NCBI GenBank assembly: GCA_016801885.1
Contig: CM028905.1
Location: 11,560,706-11,624,705 of the forward strand
Source of the DNA: Toxotes chatareus
Taxonomy: Eukaryota; Chordata; Actinopteri; Toxotidae
DNA length: 64,000 bases
Direction of reading: 5' to 3'
Shown here piece by piece: positions 13,857-56,814 of the stretch; position 1 is the stretch's first letter; each line of letters begins with the position of its first letter. Under the pieces are notes generated by a model. It saw only the letters and a list, made by a program, of their open reading frames with translations. It made no database searches and had not been told where the DNA came from. The translations under genes were made by a program, and so were the position numbers.

Positions 13857-15667
13857 TTCTTATATTGAATATTTAAGTTAGCCAGTTTCTTGGAGAGAAA
13901 GCTCGAGGGCAGGAAGCCTCTTAGGATAAACTTGGTCTTTCTTTTTTCTGCCTTACAGTGCATAATTTATTTTAAATTTTACATACAAAAGCTGCTTGTA
14001 TTTGTTTTGGTTTTGTACATGTGTGTCTTGTTATATTTTTTATATTTGATGTACAGCCATGTCTTAATATCATGTGGATAGGACCAAATGTCTGGCATAG
14101 CTTTAAGAACACACGCAGCAAGGTGCAGAGCAGTGCGAGCTGAATTATACACATCAGCTTTTAGTATGAAGAACGCAGGTCAGGTGAAAGATGTTTAGGG
14201 AGGTCAATAAATCATGGTGTGCTGGAGAAGAGTTGCTTGTTGCTTGTTTAATCGTGAAGAACTTGATGGAAAATAAAGACTGAAAACCAGAATTATCCTC
14301 AAAAAGACGTCCTCTGTAGGATGTTTCCTTACTAAGCTGAGGGATGAGATACACTGAAGAGTGAGGAGGGGAACCTGTTTGTGTGTCAGAGGCTGAGGTG
14401 GGTATGTTCCGTATGTTGAGGGGTGGGTGGGGCGCTGGGTGAAAGGGGACACCCTGACAAGTGGTGTTTACGAGAGTAGAGAACACCACAGGACAACTGT
14501 GGGCTGCCTCGAATATGAGACAGACGGTGAGAAAAGAGAAAGAGGGTGACTTAGACAAGGATGTGCATGAGTGAAAGTGAGAGGAAGTAGAGAGCCAGGC
14601 GGGAAGACGTGACAGCGACATGAGGATCCCTCTCGGACTGACACCATCTCTTAACCCCGGGAGGTCAGAATGAGAGAGGTGCGGAGAGACAGAGTGAGAG
14701 AAGATTTGTTATATATAGTATGACACAACCACAGAGTGATACTGGGTGAAACTTGGCAATCACCCACAACATGTGTCTGCATGTTAATTTCATTATCAAA
14801 GCCCATCTATGATCTGTCTTTTATTGATGTATATGAGTGAGTGGTGTGTGCTGGGCAGCCTTGCCTGCAAAGATAAAAATGTGAATGGGTATGTGAGAGG
14901 GTCAGAGGTGACGTGTGTTGGAGTACAGTGGCAGATTTATGGCCTCCACCAACGTGAAGGCTGGAGGTCACATGCTGACTTTGTTACACGCCTTAACCCT
15001 CACACACACACACGGAAGGCGGTGGTAAGCACAGAATACCGGCCTGCTGATGCCAGGTGATGTGTGCTGGGCTCCAGGTAATAGATAAAACAGACAATGA
15101 GGCTTGACTGACATCTGTGTGAGTGAGCGTGAGTGCGAGTGTATAAGCATCTGGCCTCAGGGGTAAACCCAAAAAAATCAGATTAAGATGGAGGACAGGG
15201 GACATTGATCAGTAACAAAACAAGCTCTGGACCCAGGGATGAAAGAACAAAGTGGGATCGTGTTGCTCCGTATCATTAATATCTATCAGGAGGAATACAG
15301 AGCTTAAAACAGCCAGACGTGGATGGATGAGAGGATGAGAAGCTGAGAAAGGGAAGAAAAAAGAGCAAGAGGTTTCTCAGGGTTGTGCTGTTGCCCCTCT
15401 CTACCTCACTATATTCATTTATTATCTCCCTCCCTTCTGCTGTCACTTTCATAAGAGTGCTTTTATCTCCTGTGGGGTGGGTTGATTATGAAATCCAAAC
15501 CCGCTGGAAGAGTGTTTACATCCATTCAAGGTCTCTGATGTAAACCTGTAACGTATGTTTCGGCTACTTTATCCTCTTTTCTCCCTTTTGATGTGTGTTT
15601 GTTCCAGAAGTTTATTATATTTGATCGGCTCTAAATATTTGTGTAATTGTAATTTACAGATTTGTTT

Positions 15668-16328
15668 AAAGGAATTGTTCAGCATTTTGGGAGATCATTT
15701 GTTTTCTTACCAAGAGTTAGATGAGAGAATCAATACCACTCTCATGTCTGTCTGCTAAACACAACCCAGGAGACTATTCACTTAGCTTAGCACAAAGGCT
15801 GTAAAACAGGAAAAACAAGCCTGGCTCTGTCAAACTTAACATTTGACAGTATGTGAGACTGCTTTAGTGACTTTTTGGACTTTTTTGAGCTTGAAAATAA
15901 TAATAAAAAATAATAAGCTAATGACAATGCCTGTTAAAATCAAATAATTTTAAATTTTTTGCACACAAAGTATGTAAGTATTGATGCTATGACATCACAG
16001 AAATGCAAATTAGCGCATGACATAGCTTTAGCTACTTTTCATTGAAAAAATAGTTGGTAACACTGGTCCAACGGCGACAAAATCCATCTAACAACACCTC
16101 TAAAATTCACACATTAATACGTTGTGTTTTGTTTTAATCCATACAAAAAACAAGTTGTGGTTCCCTCTTTTGCCAGTCTTTAGGATGAGCTAAGCCAACT
16201 GGCTCCTGGATGTAACTTCCTATTTCTATACATAGTGTATAGACATGAGAGTGGTATCAATTTTCTTTTCTAAACCTCTGCAAGAAAGTGAATAACAGTA
16301 GTCTCCAAAATATATTGCACTGTTCCTA
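15668..16328. mobile_element. Non-coding element with inverted ends, about 660 bp
   Basis: The left end 'aaaggaattgttcagcattttgggaga' is an imperfect reverse complement of the right end near 16290-16328 (tctccaaaatatattgcactgttcct). Inside, 'gagaatcaataccactctcatgtctgt' on the left mirrors 'acatgagagtggtatcaatttt' near 16244-16265, so the fold-back continues for about 90 bases. I recall this sequence (with 'gcttagcacaaag', 'cctggctctgtc' and 'tggctcctgg') as a widely dispersed teleost repeat. No transposase frame is present, so it would be non-autonomous. Confidence 0.65.
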
Positions 16329-17902
16329 TAGTACAGTTGGTTGTAGTAGGAAGGTCTATGCTAAGGTTTATTAGTCGAATGTCTGGAAATGGAAATGACT
16401 GCCAGTGATTCACACGTTGAGGAGGTGTCCACATGAGCTTAAATGCCTGGTATGTATCTGCAATCCTCTGCCATAAACAGGTGCTTTAAGTTTGACCTGC
16501 TCCTCCAGCACTGTAATCTCTGAAAGACAGGGCAAGTAATTAGATCCTGTTTTGCGCTCAGTGCCAAAATATGAGTCTTGCTGTTATTTATTAAAGCAAG
16601 CAGAGTGAATTTGGCATCAGAAATTTTTAGTCCCCTGTTGCACCTTGATTTTTAACAACAATAGATCTGTTAAAAACGGGCTTTTAGAAATGACTTTAAC
16701 AGAAGGTTGGTCGAGAGGGGAGAAGTGTGCTGTCAGAGCCATTTGACCGCACTTGGTTTGGTTTAAGGCCATATTGGCTTTTCTACAGTCAGGTGCACGC
16801 AGACAAAGCCTCCATTGTTGGAAAAACCCAGATAGTTAGTTTTTACTGTAAACCTCCTCTGACCGATTTATGAGGCAGGCCCCATCCCGAGAATAAAAAT
16901 GTGAAACATTTTGAAAGCGCTACCACTTGGAGCGGATGGTGAGGGCCTTAAATCACTTTCGAAATAACCACAAAATGTATTTCTTGTACTGATGTATCAT
17001 TTTACCCACAACACCCGTTGATCTGGTTTCTCCAGCTCAGTCCAAGAACCTGTCTGTTGGTCAGAGGGGCGTTACAACCACAAGCAGTTTTCTTCCACTT
17101 GACCTGGCAGTTGAACACTGAAACCTGAAGCTGTACTAGTACAGCACATCAGTGTGGCTCCAAATCTCGATCAGTGTTTGGGTTGGGCTGGGGATGGGTC
17201 TGGGTCAGTCTACCATTCCTTGGTTTTGAGTTGACTGAGAAGGGTCGTTAAATAATGATCCATCTGATATCCTATCCAAATGAGTGCTTCAATCACTGAA
17301 CAGACAGATTCACATATACAGAGACGCCTTTCCCTCCTTTTTCCACTCCCTAATTTCTCAGTTCTGTCGGCGAGAATGAAGAATGAGGGAGTTTGGATTT
17401 TGGGGCCAGCAGCAGCTGAGGTAGTTTGGCAAGAGCCAGATACAGCAGGAGAGCTAAAAGGCTCGTCAGTGTTCATATTGGGTGTAAAGAACAAATCCCA
17501 TTACGTCACATAGTAAACGTGTATGGAGCAAATGAATGTGACATGACTGACTCTGGATGAGGCGTTAGATGAGCGCGTGTTGAGTGAAACGAGCTCAGTG
17601 ATGGCCCGTGCGTCGCTCTGTCTCTTCTGCAGCTGCGGTCCCCTATCTTTTGCCTACGTGCTCCATCTCGACCCTTGTGCAAGGTCACTACGTTATGAAT
17701 GCAGATACAGTGATGTGATTGGTCAGCAGCAACAGCAGTGAATGGCACATACCTCTCTCATGTGCTCCCAGCTGTGTTTAACTTTCATTACTGCACTTGA
17801 AGGCTATCAGACATATCAGCTGTGTCAGCCATCTATCATAGTCGCAGCTGTCGGCACACACAAACTAACATAGTTTGAGACGCACACCCCCCAACACACA
17901 CT

Positions 17903-17924
17903 CACACACACACACACACACACA
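17903..17924. repeat. (CA)11 microsatellite
   Basis: Perfect CA run, followed after one T by a further short CA run. Confidence 0.93.
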
Positions 17925-20900
17925 TACACACAGTGGAGGTCTCTGGGGCAGAGGCCATCTGCTCAGAGCAATGCAAAACTCCAGATACCTTGATGGACAT
18001 TTATTGAAGGTGATGTTATATTTTGCGGTTAGATGATTGGTTGCGTATAAAATCACAACAGACTAAAACACCACACTGATCCCAGTCTGTCACCCACTGT
18101 GTTAAAGCCCTCGACAGCCATCACAGCCATGTTCTGACCCCAGGAACCTGAGCAGCTCATCGGGCCAAATATGGAAGCCACCAATCAGATAAAGTGACGC
18201 GTAACCCCCTCCCATAAAGTTCACACTGGGGCAAGTGTGCACCTGCCACAAGAGCAGCAACACAACACAACACACAAGTACAAACACACTACACTGTTGT
18301 AGCCTTCGAATCACGCACTAGTAAAGGAGGACCTGGTTCATCAGTTACATCAGTAACACCACAGCATAGAGAGCAAGTGACACCCAGAAGCCCTGCAGCC
18401 ATGGCATCGTATCTTGAGGCAATATGAAATGATATCCTCCTTACACACACCTGTAATGTAAGTCTTTGAAATAAACAGATGATCATCTTTAAAAGAAGCA
18501 GTCGACAAGCCTCGTTTTGAAATCCCTAAGAGTTTATGAGGGATCACAAAGGCAGCAGCACTGACGTAAGTGACAGACTGAGTTCGTGTCCGAACATGCT
18601 GCAGCAGCCACTCAGGTGACATGATACCACAGTGTGTGGAGTGTCACACAGTCAGGTTGGCTCTTCATGACTTTTGATTTTTTTAAATCCATTTTTTTTA
18701 GGACTGGGAATTGAACACCAATATTTTTTGAGTACCTGACTGAAATGTGTCCTTAGTTTGATAAGTTTTCTTATCTTAAAATGTAAAATTAGCTAAATTT
18801 AGAAACACAGAAACAAGTACTGACCCCTCTGATTGCAACAGTACTGATGTGTTGATGTATACGCTGACAGCTATTGTGCGCTAGTTTGTTCTGCATGTGT
18901 ATATATAGTAGATGTGTATCTGCATATGCATGTGTCCTGTTGTCAATGAGCCAAGACCGCCACAGTGTAGATGTATTCACTCATCCCTGCTATTCGTTTG
19001 TTCTACACTGAATGGTATTTCAGCTGTTTTAAGAGCCACTGGATTATTGTCCAACATGGACATTTCCTTGCCAATTAGCCTGTGAGCTTAAGGTGCAGAC
19101 AATTTGCTTTTATTTCAAATCCTCTATCAGAGTAATCCAAAAGAAATTTACATACCAAATGTTTCACACAATAGCACGTCCACTGATTTTCTTTTCTACT
19201 TCCTGTTCATTTCATGTGGTGCTGCTCCACGTACTCAATCACATCTTTCCATGACTGGCTTGGGGCAATTAATTCCACATTAATGTTGATTCTCAGCCAT
19301 CGATTCTTGATCCATGTGTATCAGATGGCATTGAAGGTTAGTTGCTTAAGCCAGAGTGGCTTGGCTGAGAGCACAGGGCTGTAACGATGGGATATAATTA
19401 CAACCAGACCAGAGACACTGGAGAATTGGCCCATAGTGGATCGATTAAGCCAGGTATGCCAGTGCTAGTGAAATGATGGAGATAAGGAAAATAAGGGAAA
19501 TGTGTGGTGGTGATGGTAGTGGATGAATTATAGACTGGAGCTTACAGAGAGATGATTGAGTGATAGTGGAAATGTGAATTATATCCAAGAGTGTGTTCAA
19601 GATTAGGAGGGGTGTAAAATGTTCAGTCAGGACTTTCCTAACAGTTTAGCTATAGAGTTAAGAAAGATGGCCACACAGAGGAAATGCTTATAAAGTATAA
19701 TTTATCTGGGAGCAGGAAAGTTGTGAATGATGTAGGTGTCTGTATACATGAGTAGGAAGTAGGCCGAACACATTTAACCATGTATTTATGCATAGTTCTC
19801 AATTTATTCTAAACATAGCTGAGAAGATAAAACATCTAATGTGACTTCAATAAGTATACATGTCCACTAAGCTTCATAATAGTTAATAATAACTCACTCT
19901 GTCTCATCCATTCCTCATGTAGCATGCAGCAGCTTTTGGCATGTCAGTTTAGTGTGTTCTATGGCTCTATTAAACCTGCTTCGTGCCACGCCAAGTCACG
20001 ACTGGACCACCTGCACCATGTTGCCCATAATACCCATAAACCACTGGGAGCGTGGCTGGCAGCTCTGAGATTGCTTGGTCTCTCCTTGGCTTCCGCAGAG
20101 GCTGCAATTAGCCTGTCTGTTTCAGGTGTGAGAGAAGAGGAGAAAGAAACCAGAACAAGATGTTAGCTTAAGGTAAGGGCTAAGGGCATGAGAGGTGAGA
20201 CACCTTTGAAAAAGAAGAGAGCTAGAAATAATGTTGGAGATTTGAATTGGATTTGAATTGGCAGAAATTGCACAGTAAAGCGGAGCTGGAATTTGGTTTG
20301 AAAAAAAGCCAAGAGAAAGGCAGAGGGTGGGATTCTTTCCAGAACAGTCGTCAGGGTTAAAGAAGGAGGCTAGTTGGAATTAAGTTCCTTTTTGAACATT
20401 CACACCATGTTTCCTCAACCATGGCCCACACATTGCCCTACACATTGTCTTCTGTTACAGCCACACACACACACGTACACACAAATACTGAAGTTTGCGT
20501 TTAAAGTCATGGTGATTAGTGCACTTTTCTCTTTATTCCTTTACACTGGAAGACCCGCCCCCACTCCCCGCCCTCTCCGGTTTTGCTCTAACATGTTCCA
20601 GAACATCAAACTAGAACCACATTTTATGAATGAATAAAGGATACAAAGATAAAAGAGTATTTTATCCCGTTACAGACCACCATTCGACATAGACTGGCAC
20701 CGGGCGAAACCAACACTTCAAACTATCCTTGTCAAATTACCGCTGCACACATTGATGCTGCTGACGTCCGTCACATAAAAGAGTCTGATACTTCTGCCTT
20801 GTGTCAGTTTTAAAAACTTTATCCAAATGCCCTTAAAGGAAGTCTGGCACTTTGGATGTTGTAGAGGCCCACTCTCCTTCAGGTGACCTGTGTATTTTCT

Positions 20901-23900
20901 TGATCCCCGCTCTACATTTGCGCCAATATGTGTTAAACCTCATGTTTATTCTCCCTGAGGACTGGATTTCACACCTCCAGACTTCCTGGACGTCCTTGCA
21001 GCACCGATGGCCCCAGTCTGATCTGATCTACAAACATAACCCTTATTTTCACCCCAACATTGCACCAATAGCTGCTGTCGCCTGCGTTCAACCACGTCTC
21101 CCATTCGTTATGGGTCTCACCAGTTCCCAGATCTGATGGTGGCGATTGGTCACAGCAGGTTTGTCAATAACCAGTGCTGCTTATATCACAAAAGGCTCAG
21201 CTGTTTCTAAGAGAACAAGACAGAAATTGTGCAGGTATTTCTTCTTACAGTCTGCAGCCATAGGGTGTAGGTGTGTGTTGAGGTGCGGGGATTGCTCATA
21301 TGCGTGCAACAGTGTTTGTGCGTTTAAAATCCCCTCAAGTGCCGAAATTCCACCGTCTGTGGTTACAGTCCCTGCTAATGGAAGTACCACCCAGGAGCCT
21401 GTCTGAGTAGCACCGAAAACCAAGCCTCTCCCATTCACGCCAGCATGCCCAGCGTCAACAAACACACATCTGAGCGAGCGCATGTGTGTGCATGCACCAG
21501 CGTGTGTGATTCACTTGCAGCCGAGTGGGGTTTGTTTATCTGGGGTCAGTTCATTTAAGGCACCGTCACGCAAAGGCCTTTTTTTCCAAAAAAAAAAAAG
21601 GGGAAAAAAAACAGATTCACAGACACACTTGTATTAACATGTGGTCATAACAAACTCCAAACATCCGAACTCACGACATTTTCCAGGGATTCCCGCAGTG
21701 TTTCCCTCCTCTATTGTTCTCTAAAAATTTTATGAAACACAACATTTTACACTTTGGATGCATATTACTGTACAAATTACATCACTGAGTCAGTTTGCTG
21801 ACTTGAAGACTTTGCTTTTCTCGTGCCAACAATATTTTACTATTTATTTTATCATTTATCATTATCCATAACATGGCAACAGTGGCTATTATTCAGCAGG
21901 AGTGATATAGGTTTGCTTTAATGAGGATGTCTAGTGTTTAGGCTGCCATCTACTAAAAGATTCGATCAGGAGTCAAGGTGAGTCATGAACTGGGTTGATC
22001 GAGACCTCGGCTAAATTGTTTCCTGAGGGAAACCCTGTTTCCAATCCTCAGACCACCTTTTCTGTCCTGGTTCGAGGCTAAAAATACAGCTGGCGTAGCC
22101 TGAAGACAAAGTCTTTGTCTGTGGCTGCTGAACTTTGGGTGCTCTGGTCCACTTTGTTGTGATCTGCTCTTATTTGCTGTGCTCGGCTGGATGCTGGATG
22201 TTTTACTAGGGCACTCTCATTGTTTTGACTGTGTCTGTCTCTCTGTGTGGGGTGGGCCCGTCTCTGCCTTCGGCTCTCATTAGCCGACACACACTGTGAC
22301 TACCCAGGCGGCCTTTCAGCACCAACCTGCCACTCAATGTGTACCACCTGCCGCACATCACAACAGCAAACACGACGCAGTACGGTGGGTAGCTACTTCC
22401 CAGCCGGTGCATTCTCACAAGCAAGTTACAAACACGTAATCGAATTTTTGCACAAGTGAAAGCGCTCCACAAAAACACAAATGATTTGTCAGAGATTGAA
22501 GCGACCCAAATAAATGAAGACATGATGAGCTTTTTGTAAATGGTGCTCATTAGGATCAAATGAAAAATGCATCAGACATAAACACCTAAACAACCCTGCA
22601 GCTGTAAGAGCATGCATGCATACTTTTTCTTACACACACAGGTTTACAGCAACATCGCTCAGCCTTGACGGAGCGTGTCAAGAAAACTATATGTTGATCA
22701 CACTTGCATGGGCATGAAATAGGCATCCACCCCTTCGCACAAATACACTCTCAGATAGCCTCTCGCACAGACACCCTCTCACGCACAGCTCAGAGAAATC
22801 CCCTCCACAGTCACGCAACACTTGATGCTGAAAGTAAAACAGGAAGGTCGACCTGGTACCGATGTGTCCTCGGCTTCCTATTTCCCAATCACAGATGACC
22901 TTTGCATGAGTAGCAGAGTGATGCTTACTGTATGGCATCTCTCTCTAACCACATTCTAACAGTCAGAGAGGTGAAGTACAGTCCACGCCGCAGGCAGACA
23001 GGTTGTAACGTGGCGTATTAACAGCTGCATTATACTTATATAATATACAAGAATAACATTCGCAATGTGTTTGAGGTTGTAGGTTTAGACACTTATAGAA
23101 ATATTAGAGGATTGAGGCTGGTGTCCCAGAGAACCCGGGCGCTCTCCTCAACTCAAAAAACAATGTAACATTGTTTTGTCAGCTTGATGCTTTGTGACTT
23201 TCACTAATTTTAGGAAAATTGCTCATAAATGTGATTTTTGAACTGATAACATCTTTCAAAGGTTTGCCACAGAAAATGACATGCTGCTTCTGTTTGGGCT
23301 TTCAGAAACCCCGGAAGTAAAATCTGGTTTAAATACAATGGATTTTCAAATGTTATGTATCTGTTATTGGTGTTGACAGTACTTCTCATGGTGCACTATC
23401 CCTCCCAAATCCAAAATGAATCAATTACGATTCTGTTATTGGAGTTTTATGTTCATCTCTGGGGTCCAGCTGACCATAGGTTATATAACTTTCACAGAAT
23501 GCCCAATCTCAACTGGTGACAAATGGAAGGTTTTTCACTTTTAATAATGTCAGAAGAGAAGGGAAAGAGGAAAAAAAAATGATTTTGTAGTAATTGTCTA
23601 AATTTACCCATATTGCAGTGGGGTCTGCGAAACCTCAAACAATGAGGACATAATTCCAGTGTCAACATAACACAAAAAACTACACTTTTTTATGTAAGCT
23701 GTGGTGCAACATACTGATACTCTGCCACTATACTTCCAAAAAGTGTGCTGTTGAGATGAAGCTCAGAAAAAGTCATTATTCTAAACTCACAAAGTTGAAA
23801 ATGTGTATTCAGAGAAACAGATCATTTATAAGGCACGTGTAAAATGTGAGACAACGAAGCTGTGGACAGGGGCTGTCATATTTTGTACATTTATCGTATA

Positions 23901-26900
23901 ATTGAGTCTGGTGCATAAGTTTTCTAGAAAATTTGATGGGTTGAGGTTGAATTTTTGGGAAATGTTCTGTCCTGTCTCACCCATTGTGAGACTGAATAGA
24001 AATGAGCTCAGTCTGAGGGACTAAACCCTGTCTGACCCAGGGCAGGGGAGATGTAGGGCAGCTGGAGAGTGAATCACCACCATGTGAATCACATCCGTTG
24101 TCTTTTTCTCTTTCTGTTGCTGTTTACATCCACAGCATGTGTCCCCCATCTTATTGGAGCGAAAGTTGGACAAACACAGGGAAATGATGACAGATCAGGA
24201 GACAGTTTAGGAAGAAGTAGTTTTGTTTCAGACGAAGAACATTAACAGCTGTCCCGATCTTTGCAAAGACAGAGACAGACTGAAGGAGGGGGATCCTCAC
24301 CATCAGTAAACAGTTTCAATGATCGCAATTGACTTTGACGTATCCCTCTGAAAAAATAAATTCAGTCTTTGACATACAGTGAAAGAGCTCTTTTGGTAAT
24401 TTAAAACAAATGATGCAGATTTATAATCCATCATTTTTAAATCTAAATTTTTAAATTTTGTTTGTCAGCATCTCTGCTGTTGTAAAATAAAGTTTGTCTA
24501 ATGACCAAACATTCACTGTACGAAACAGTGAAAATCTCCACATTTTGTTCTTCATCCTTAAATGTAGACTCCCATATATAGACACCATACAGATTAGAGG
24601 GAAACATGCCACTTTTTTTTCCAAACAGGGAGCAAGAAATGAGAGAAGAGGTGCCATAGAGACACATTGCCTCCAGCTAACATGGAAGCAAGAAGTTGAC
24701 CTTCGCTACTTACACCCTTCCTCTCCACACCCCTACCCCACTTCTCTCTTCCTCTCTTGTTAAATTAAATTTTCCCCTGTTGCATGAGGAGTGTGCAACA
24801 GTGAGGGAGTGGAGGACGGGGCGGGGGGTAGGTTTAGATGGATAGATGGATGGATGTAAGACCTGCGGTTGTGCACACGGAGTATCACGTTCTGCTTTTT
24901 TCATTTGGCTCTTTATTGCTCCCAGTTGTTGGGTTAAACAAAATGGGGCCTAAAAGAAGAGAAAGGGGAGGGCGGGCATCAACCAATCCTGCACTTTGTT
25001 CCTTGAAAGCACTTTGTTTGCGAGAAATGTCACAGTAGCTAAATCAAGCCGAGCCACATCTATGAAAAACAGACTAGGGATGGAAAGATGTGTGTGTGTG
25101 TGTGTGAGTGTGTACGTGTGTGTACCAAAGGTGGTGTACTACAGATGCAGGGAGCATATTGAGATGCATTTGGTAACAATCACCAGAGAATATTTGCTGT
25201 AAACGTTTTAAGAGAAGACGATAGAGTGAGACAGAGAAAGCGAAAGCTGGAGGTTGTGTATCTCTGGATTTTAACACACAGACGCACCAGTAAACACACT
25301 GATTGAGAAACTGCTTCCAGCTCTGCTCGGGTCAATTGCCCTTGTCAGCAGGAAGGTTGAATATGCCTCAGTATTTGCATGTGAGTCTTTATGGCAGTGT
25401 GTGTTTGCACGTGTCTGTGTGTCTTTCCATACGTGTGTGTGTGGTACTGGTCGTTCTCCAGTTGCTGCTTACAACCTTGCATGTAAAGACTGATGAAGGG
25501 TGCTGGATCCGTGTCTTTGTTTTTCTCAGCCTCAGGTTTTTGACGTTCTCACACACACATAAACACACTTGCAGTCGTAGTGGGAGGATTGGCCTGGTAG
25601 CCAGGCCTCTAGTCAAACTTTGGCCCACATGCTTTCCAGCCCCACATACAGCTCTTCAGGCGAGCATGTACACACAGCTATCCACAGTTCAAATGCAGTT
25701 CAGGGTGTTTGTGTGTATGTACAATACATGTGTGTATTATCACTCTTTGTATTCATGACAGCTGACACTGAGCGAGCTTGCTTGTGTGTGCAGCATTGTT
25801 TGTGTGTCTCACAGAGAGAGCTATGCACAGGATGTAGCTTCTTTCCTGTCTGACATTTGCGGAGGTCTATCTTTCTCTGGGGGTTTTTCAACACCTGTGA
25901 CATCGAAGGACATTCAGCAATTGTCCTCCCATCTTTGCACTGTACTGCATCATTTTTTTTCCCATCTGTTAATGTACCTTTTTTTCCCTTCTTTAGCCCC
26001 TTCTGTCTCCTCCTTTGACATCTTCCCATCTGCTTTGCATTGTGTACACCAACCGATTATTTGGGGGAAATGTCATGTTTTGTCTTTGAGTTGTGCAACC
26101 TTCTTTTGATGCTGATAACATTTGACCTCTAGAAAGAAAGAAGGGGAAAGAGGATAAGTAAAATTATGATACAGCCTATTATTGTGTTGGTACTCACACT
26201 GAGTAAAACATGGTCCTCCAGACTGTTGTTTACTCTGCCTAATGTACACACTTTTCTATTTTGGTGTGCCTGCGTGACATTTTCTGACCCTAGCATGTCA
26301 CAGCGACAGAGGAAGTTGAGACTGACACCTTAAAAGTCACGTCATGTGTCTGTGAATTTATGGGTGTTTGTTTGTTTGTCTGCATCTCAGTAGGTATGTG
26401 TTCGCTGCTCTCTCCTGAAATAGGAATCTGGACTACTTCTACACTTACATGCACTCCGCTCTCCTTGTGCGGCTGTTTTTCCCATTAATTCCCCCGGTCA
26501 ATCCAGTCCTACATCAGCTTGTCATCGCCCACCTCCGTCCTCCCTCAACTGTACCACTCAGGACCAATCGTACTCCCACGTTTCAGTCACTCTGACGCCC
26601 TCTCCCCCAGCATTTGGCAACTGACCTGTCGACATCACCGGCGGCTGCCTTTTATGTCCCAAATAAAGGTAGAGCAGGCATGGCCCCCGGTGACCCATAT
26701 CTTATAATGCATATCCCTGCGTGAGGAGTCACTTCAAATGTTCAAAGACCATGTTGTACACATGCGTTCGTCCATCCCTACAGACTCTCACAATCTTTTT
26801 TTGTGCCACCGCCATTTTACTTCCTGGGCCGTCCTGTCATTTTATCTTCTGTATATCTCCTTCTCCGTCCCTCCCATTAGGTTTATCTACCTCAACTGTC

Positions 26901-27002
26901 TTTCCTCCCCATCCCAACCACTCCCTTACACATTCCTTTCTCCCCCTTCCAGCTTGTCCTCCCCATCTACCTCCCCTCAAGCCCTTGCAAAATGCTGCAG
27001 CC

Positions 27003-27009
<7 letters not shown>

Positions 27010-27033
<24 letters not shown>
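27010..27033. repeat. (CT)12 microsatellite
   Basis: Near-perfect CT run of about 24 bases inside a wider pyrimidine-rich stretch. Confidence 0.9.
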
Positions 27034-28418
27034 CAGAGGCCTTGGCCCCCAACAGAACAGCTCCAATGCTGCTGTTTATGGCTGTGGGGGCTGAAGCACG
27101 GGAAGTAGAGCCCACTATGGAATATGGAGACTATTAATATAAATGCTGCTGCTGGCAGGGTGCGTGCATTTGCTGGCATCTGTGTCTGAGGTTTGAAGGT
27201 GTAGAGGTGTTAAATGAATAAAACTGTTGAAACGTAAATTTTAAATGAGAGTCAGTAGGCATGCAGCTCTACTCGTTCTCCATTGTTAAATTTTAATTTG
27301 CTTCTTTTGTTTGCCAAAAAAATGTTGACTTGAATCAGAATAAAGAACAACAGTAGGCAGGTAAGGTTCTGGTTCATTGGCACTCTGCTTCATGGGGCCA
27401 ATCTTCAGCTAAAGCAATGGCAACAGTTAACTTCTTTTTGTGCTTTTTCCTTTATCCTTCGATTCCAAAGTCATTATTAGCGTGTTGCTGTTGCATAAAG
27501 AAGGATAAAAATGGGAGAGTTAGGTACGAGGAGGTGGAGGAGCATAATTGAGATCTCTTTGAAAAAGCTGGCAGAGTCAGGAAGTGATTAGGCCTCTACA
27601 ATAACTCCAATAATGACAATAGGGAAAACATGCTAAATGCTAAGTGTTGCTTCATGCACACAGCTTCAAGATGTGGAGAACTGACAGACCTGTTGCGCTT
27701 GGTTACAGTTGCTAAGCTAAAGACGAGGGGTGGACAATTTTTGAGCCGAAATATGCATATTTTTTGTAGTCAGTTGCACCATCTTGTTTAACAATACTTC
27801 TGTTAAGTTACCAGACAGACTCTGACGCAAAACAGCGGCAGTGCAGAAATGATTCATGGTCTTAGCGCAGCATGAGGTCTGAGAATCTGATTCGGCCCGC
27901 TCGATGGCCACATCATCCTCTGGTTCCTCTACAGCCCTCCTGATATTTCTCACAGCTCTACCAGACTTCTCCATCAACAGCAGAAATCATTTTACCGGAA
28001 AGGTGGAGGTACCAGCTGCATCACTGCAGGGTCAGAGGAAGGTAGCTGGATGGAGCCCAGGCAGTGAGGAATGGGTCTGACGAACCTGATACTCAGCCAA
28101 AGTGAGGGGAGAGTTGGTCTTAAACATGCCTGAAGGTCCATTTTGTTCAGCCTGAAATAAAATCATACAGCACATTAACTTCTGAGTATGATGGGATCTT
28201 TGTTGTCGTTTTGTTTTTTATGTTTTTCAAACATCTGAATCTGTGCTCCCGTCTCTTACGCACAGACATTTTAGTGCTGTGCCAGCTCACACCGACGTAA
28301 TTCCAGGCAACACACAACCACCTGCGGTGAAAACAGCGAGCGATGCTTGGTTGTTCACTACTCATCCCCGCAAGTGCTGATTTGAGGGATTTATTGCTCT
28401 TTCTGTGTGTTTTCACAG

Positions 28419-56811
<28,393 letters not shown>

Positions 56812-56814
<3 letters not shown>

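Larger units (their letters stand above)
1..28418 (+). other. col23a1: Intronic region upstream of first recognised col23a1 exon
   Basis: I found no exon that encodes the expected membrane segment, coil or the Cys-Pro-Pro-Gly that should precede 28419. Short frames on both strands are not recognisable. The simplest reading is a long 5' intron of col23a1, as these genes have very large first introns. An additional unrelated gene cannot be excluded, but none is visible. The region holds the repeats and microsatellites listed separately. Confidence 0.6.

Noticed and set aside
14154..14621. 155-codon frame on the minus strand
   Set aside because: There is no recognised domain, and Ser/Thr/Pro bias follows base composition. 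No splice or promoter context supports it.
20096..20122. 27-nt exon-like segment (acceptor cttccgcag, donor gtgtga)
   Set aside because: Its length suits a collagen exon, but it encodes no Gly-X-Y and its phase does not lead into the exon at 28419.
24137..24210. Possible coil exon (SPILLERKLDKHREMM) after a strong acceptor
   Set aside because: The peptide is coil-like, but no usable GT donor keeps the frame, and the frame stops soon after.
25303..25758. 151-codon frame on the plus strand
   Set aside because: It is rich in Cys/Val/His from GT and CA tracts and has no recognisable domain. It is probably intronic.
26721..27137. 138-codon frame on the plus strand
   Set aside because: It runs through pyrimidine-rich and (CT)n sequence, giving Ser/Leu/Pro low complexity, with no family resemblance.
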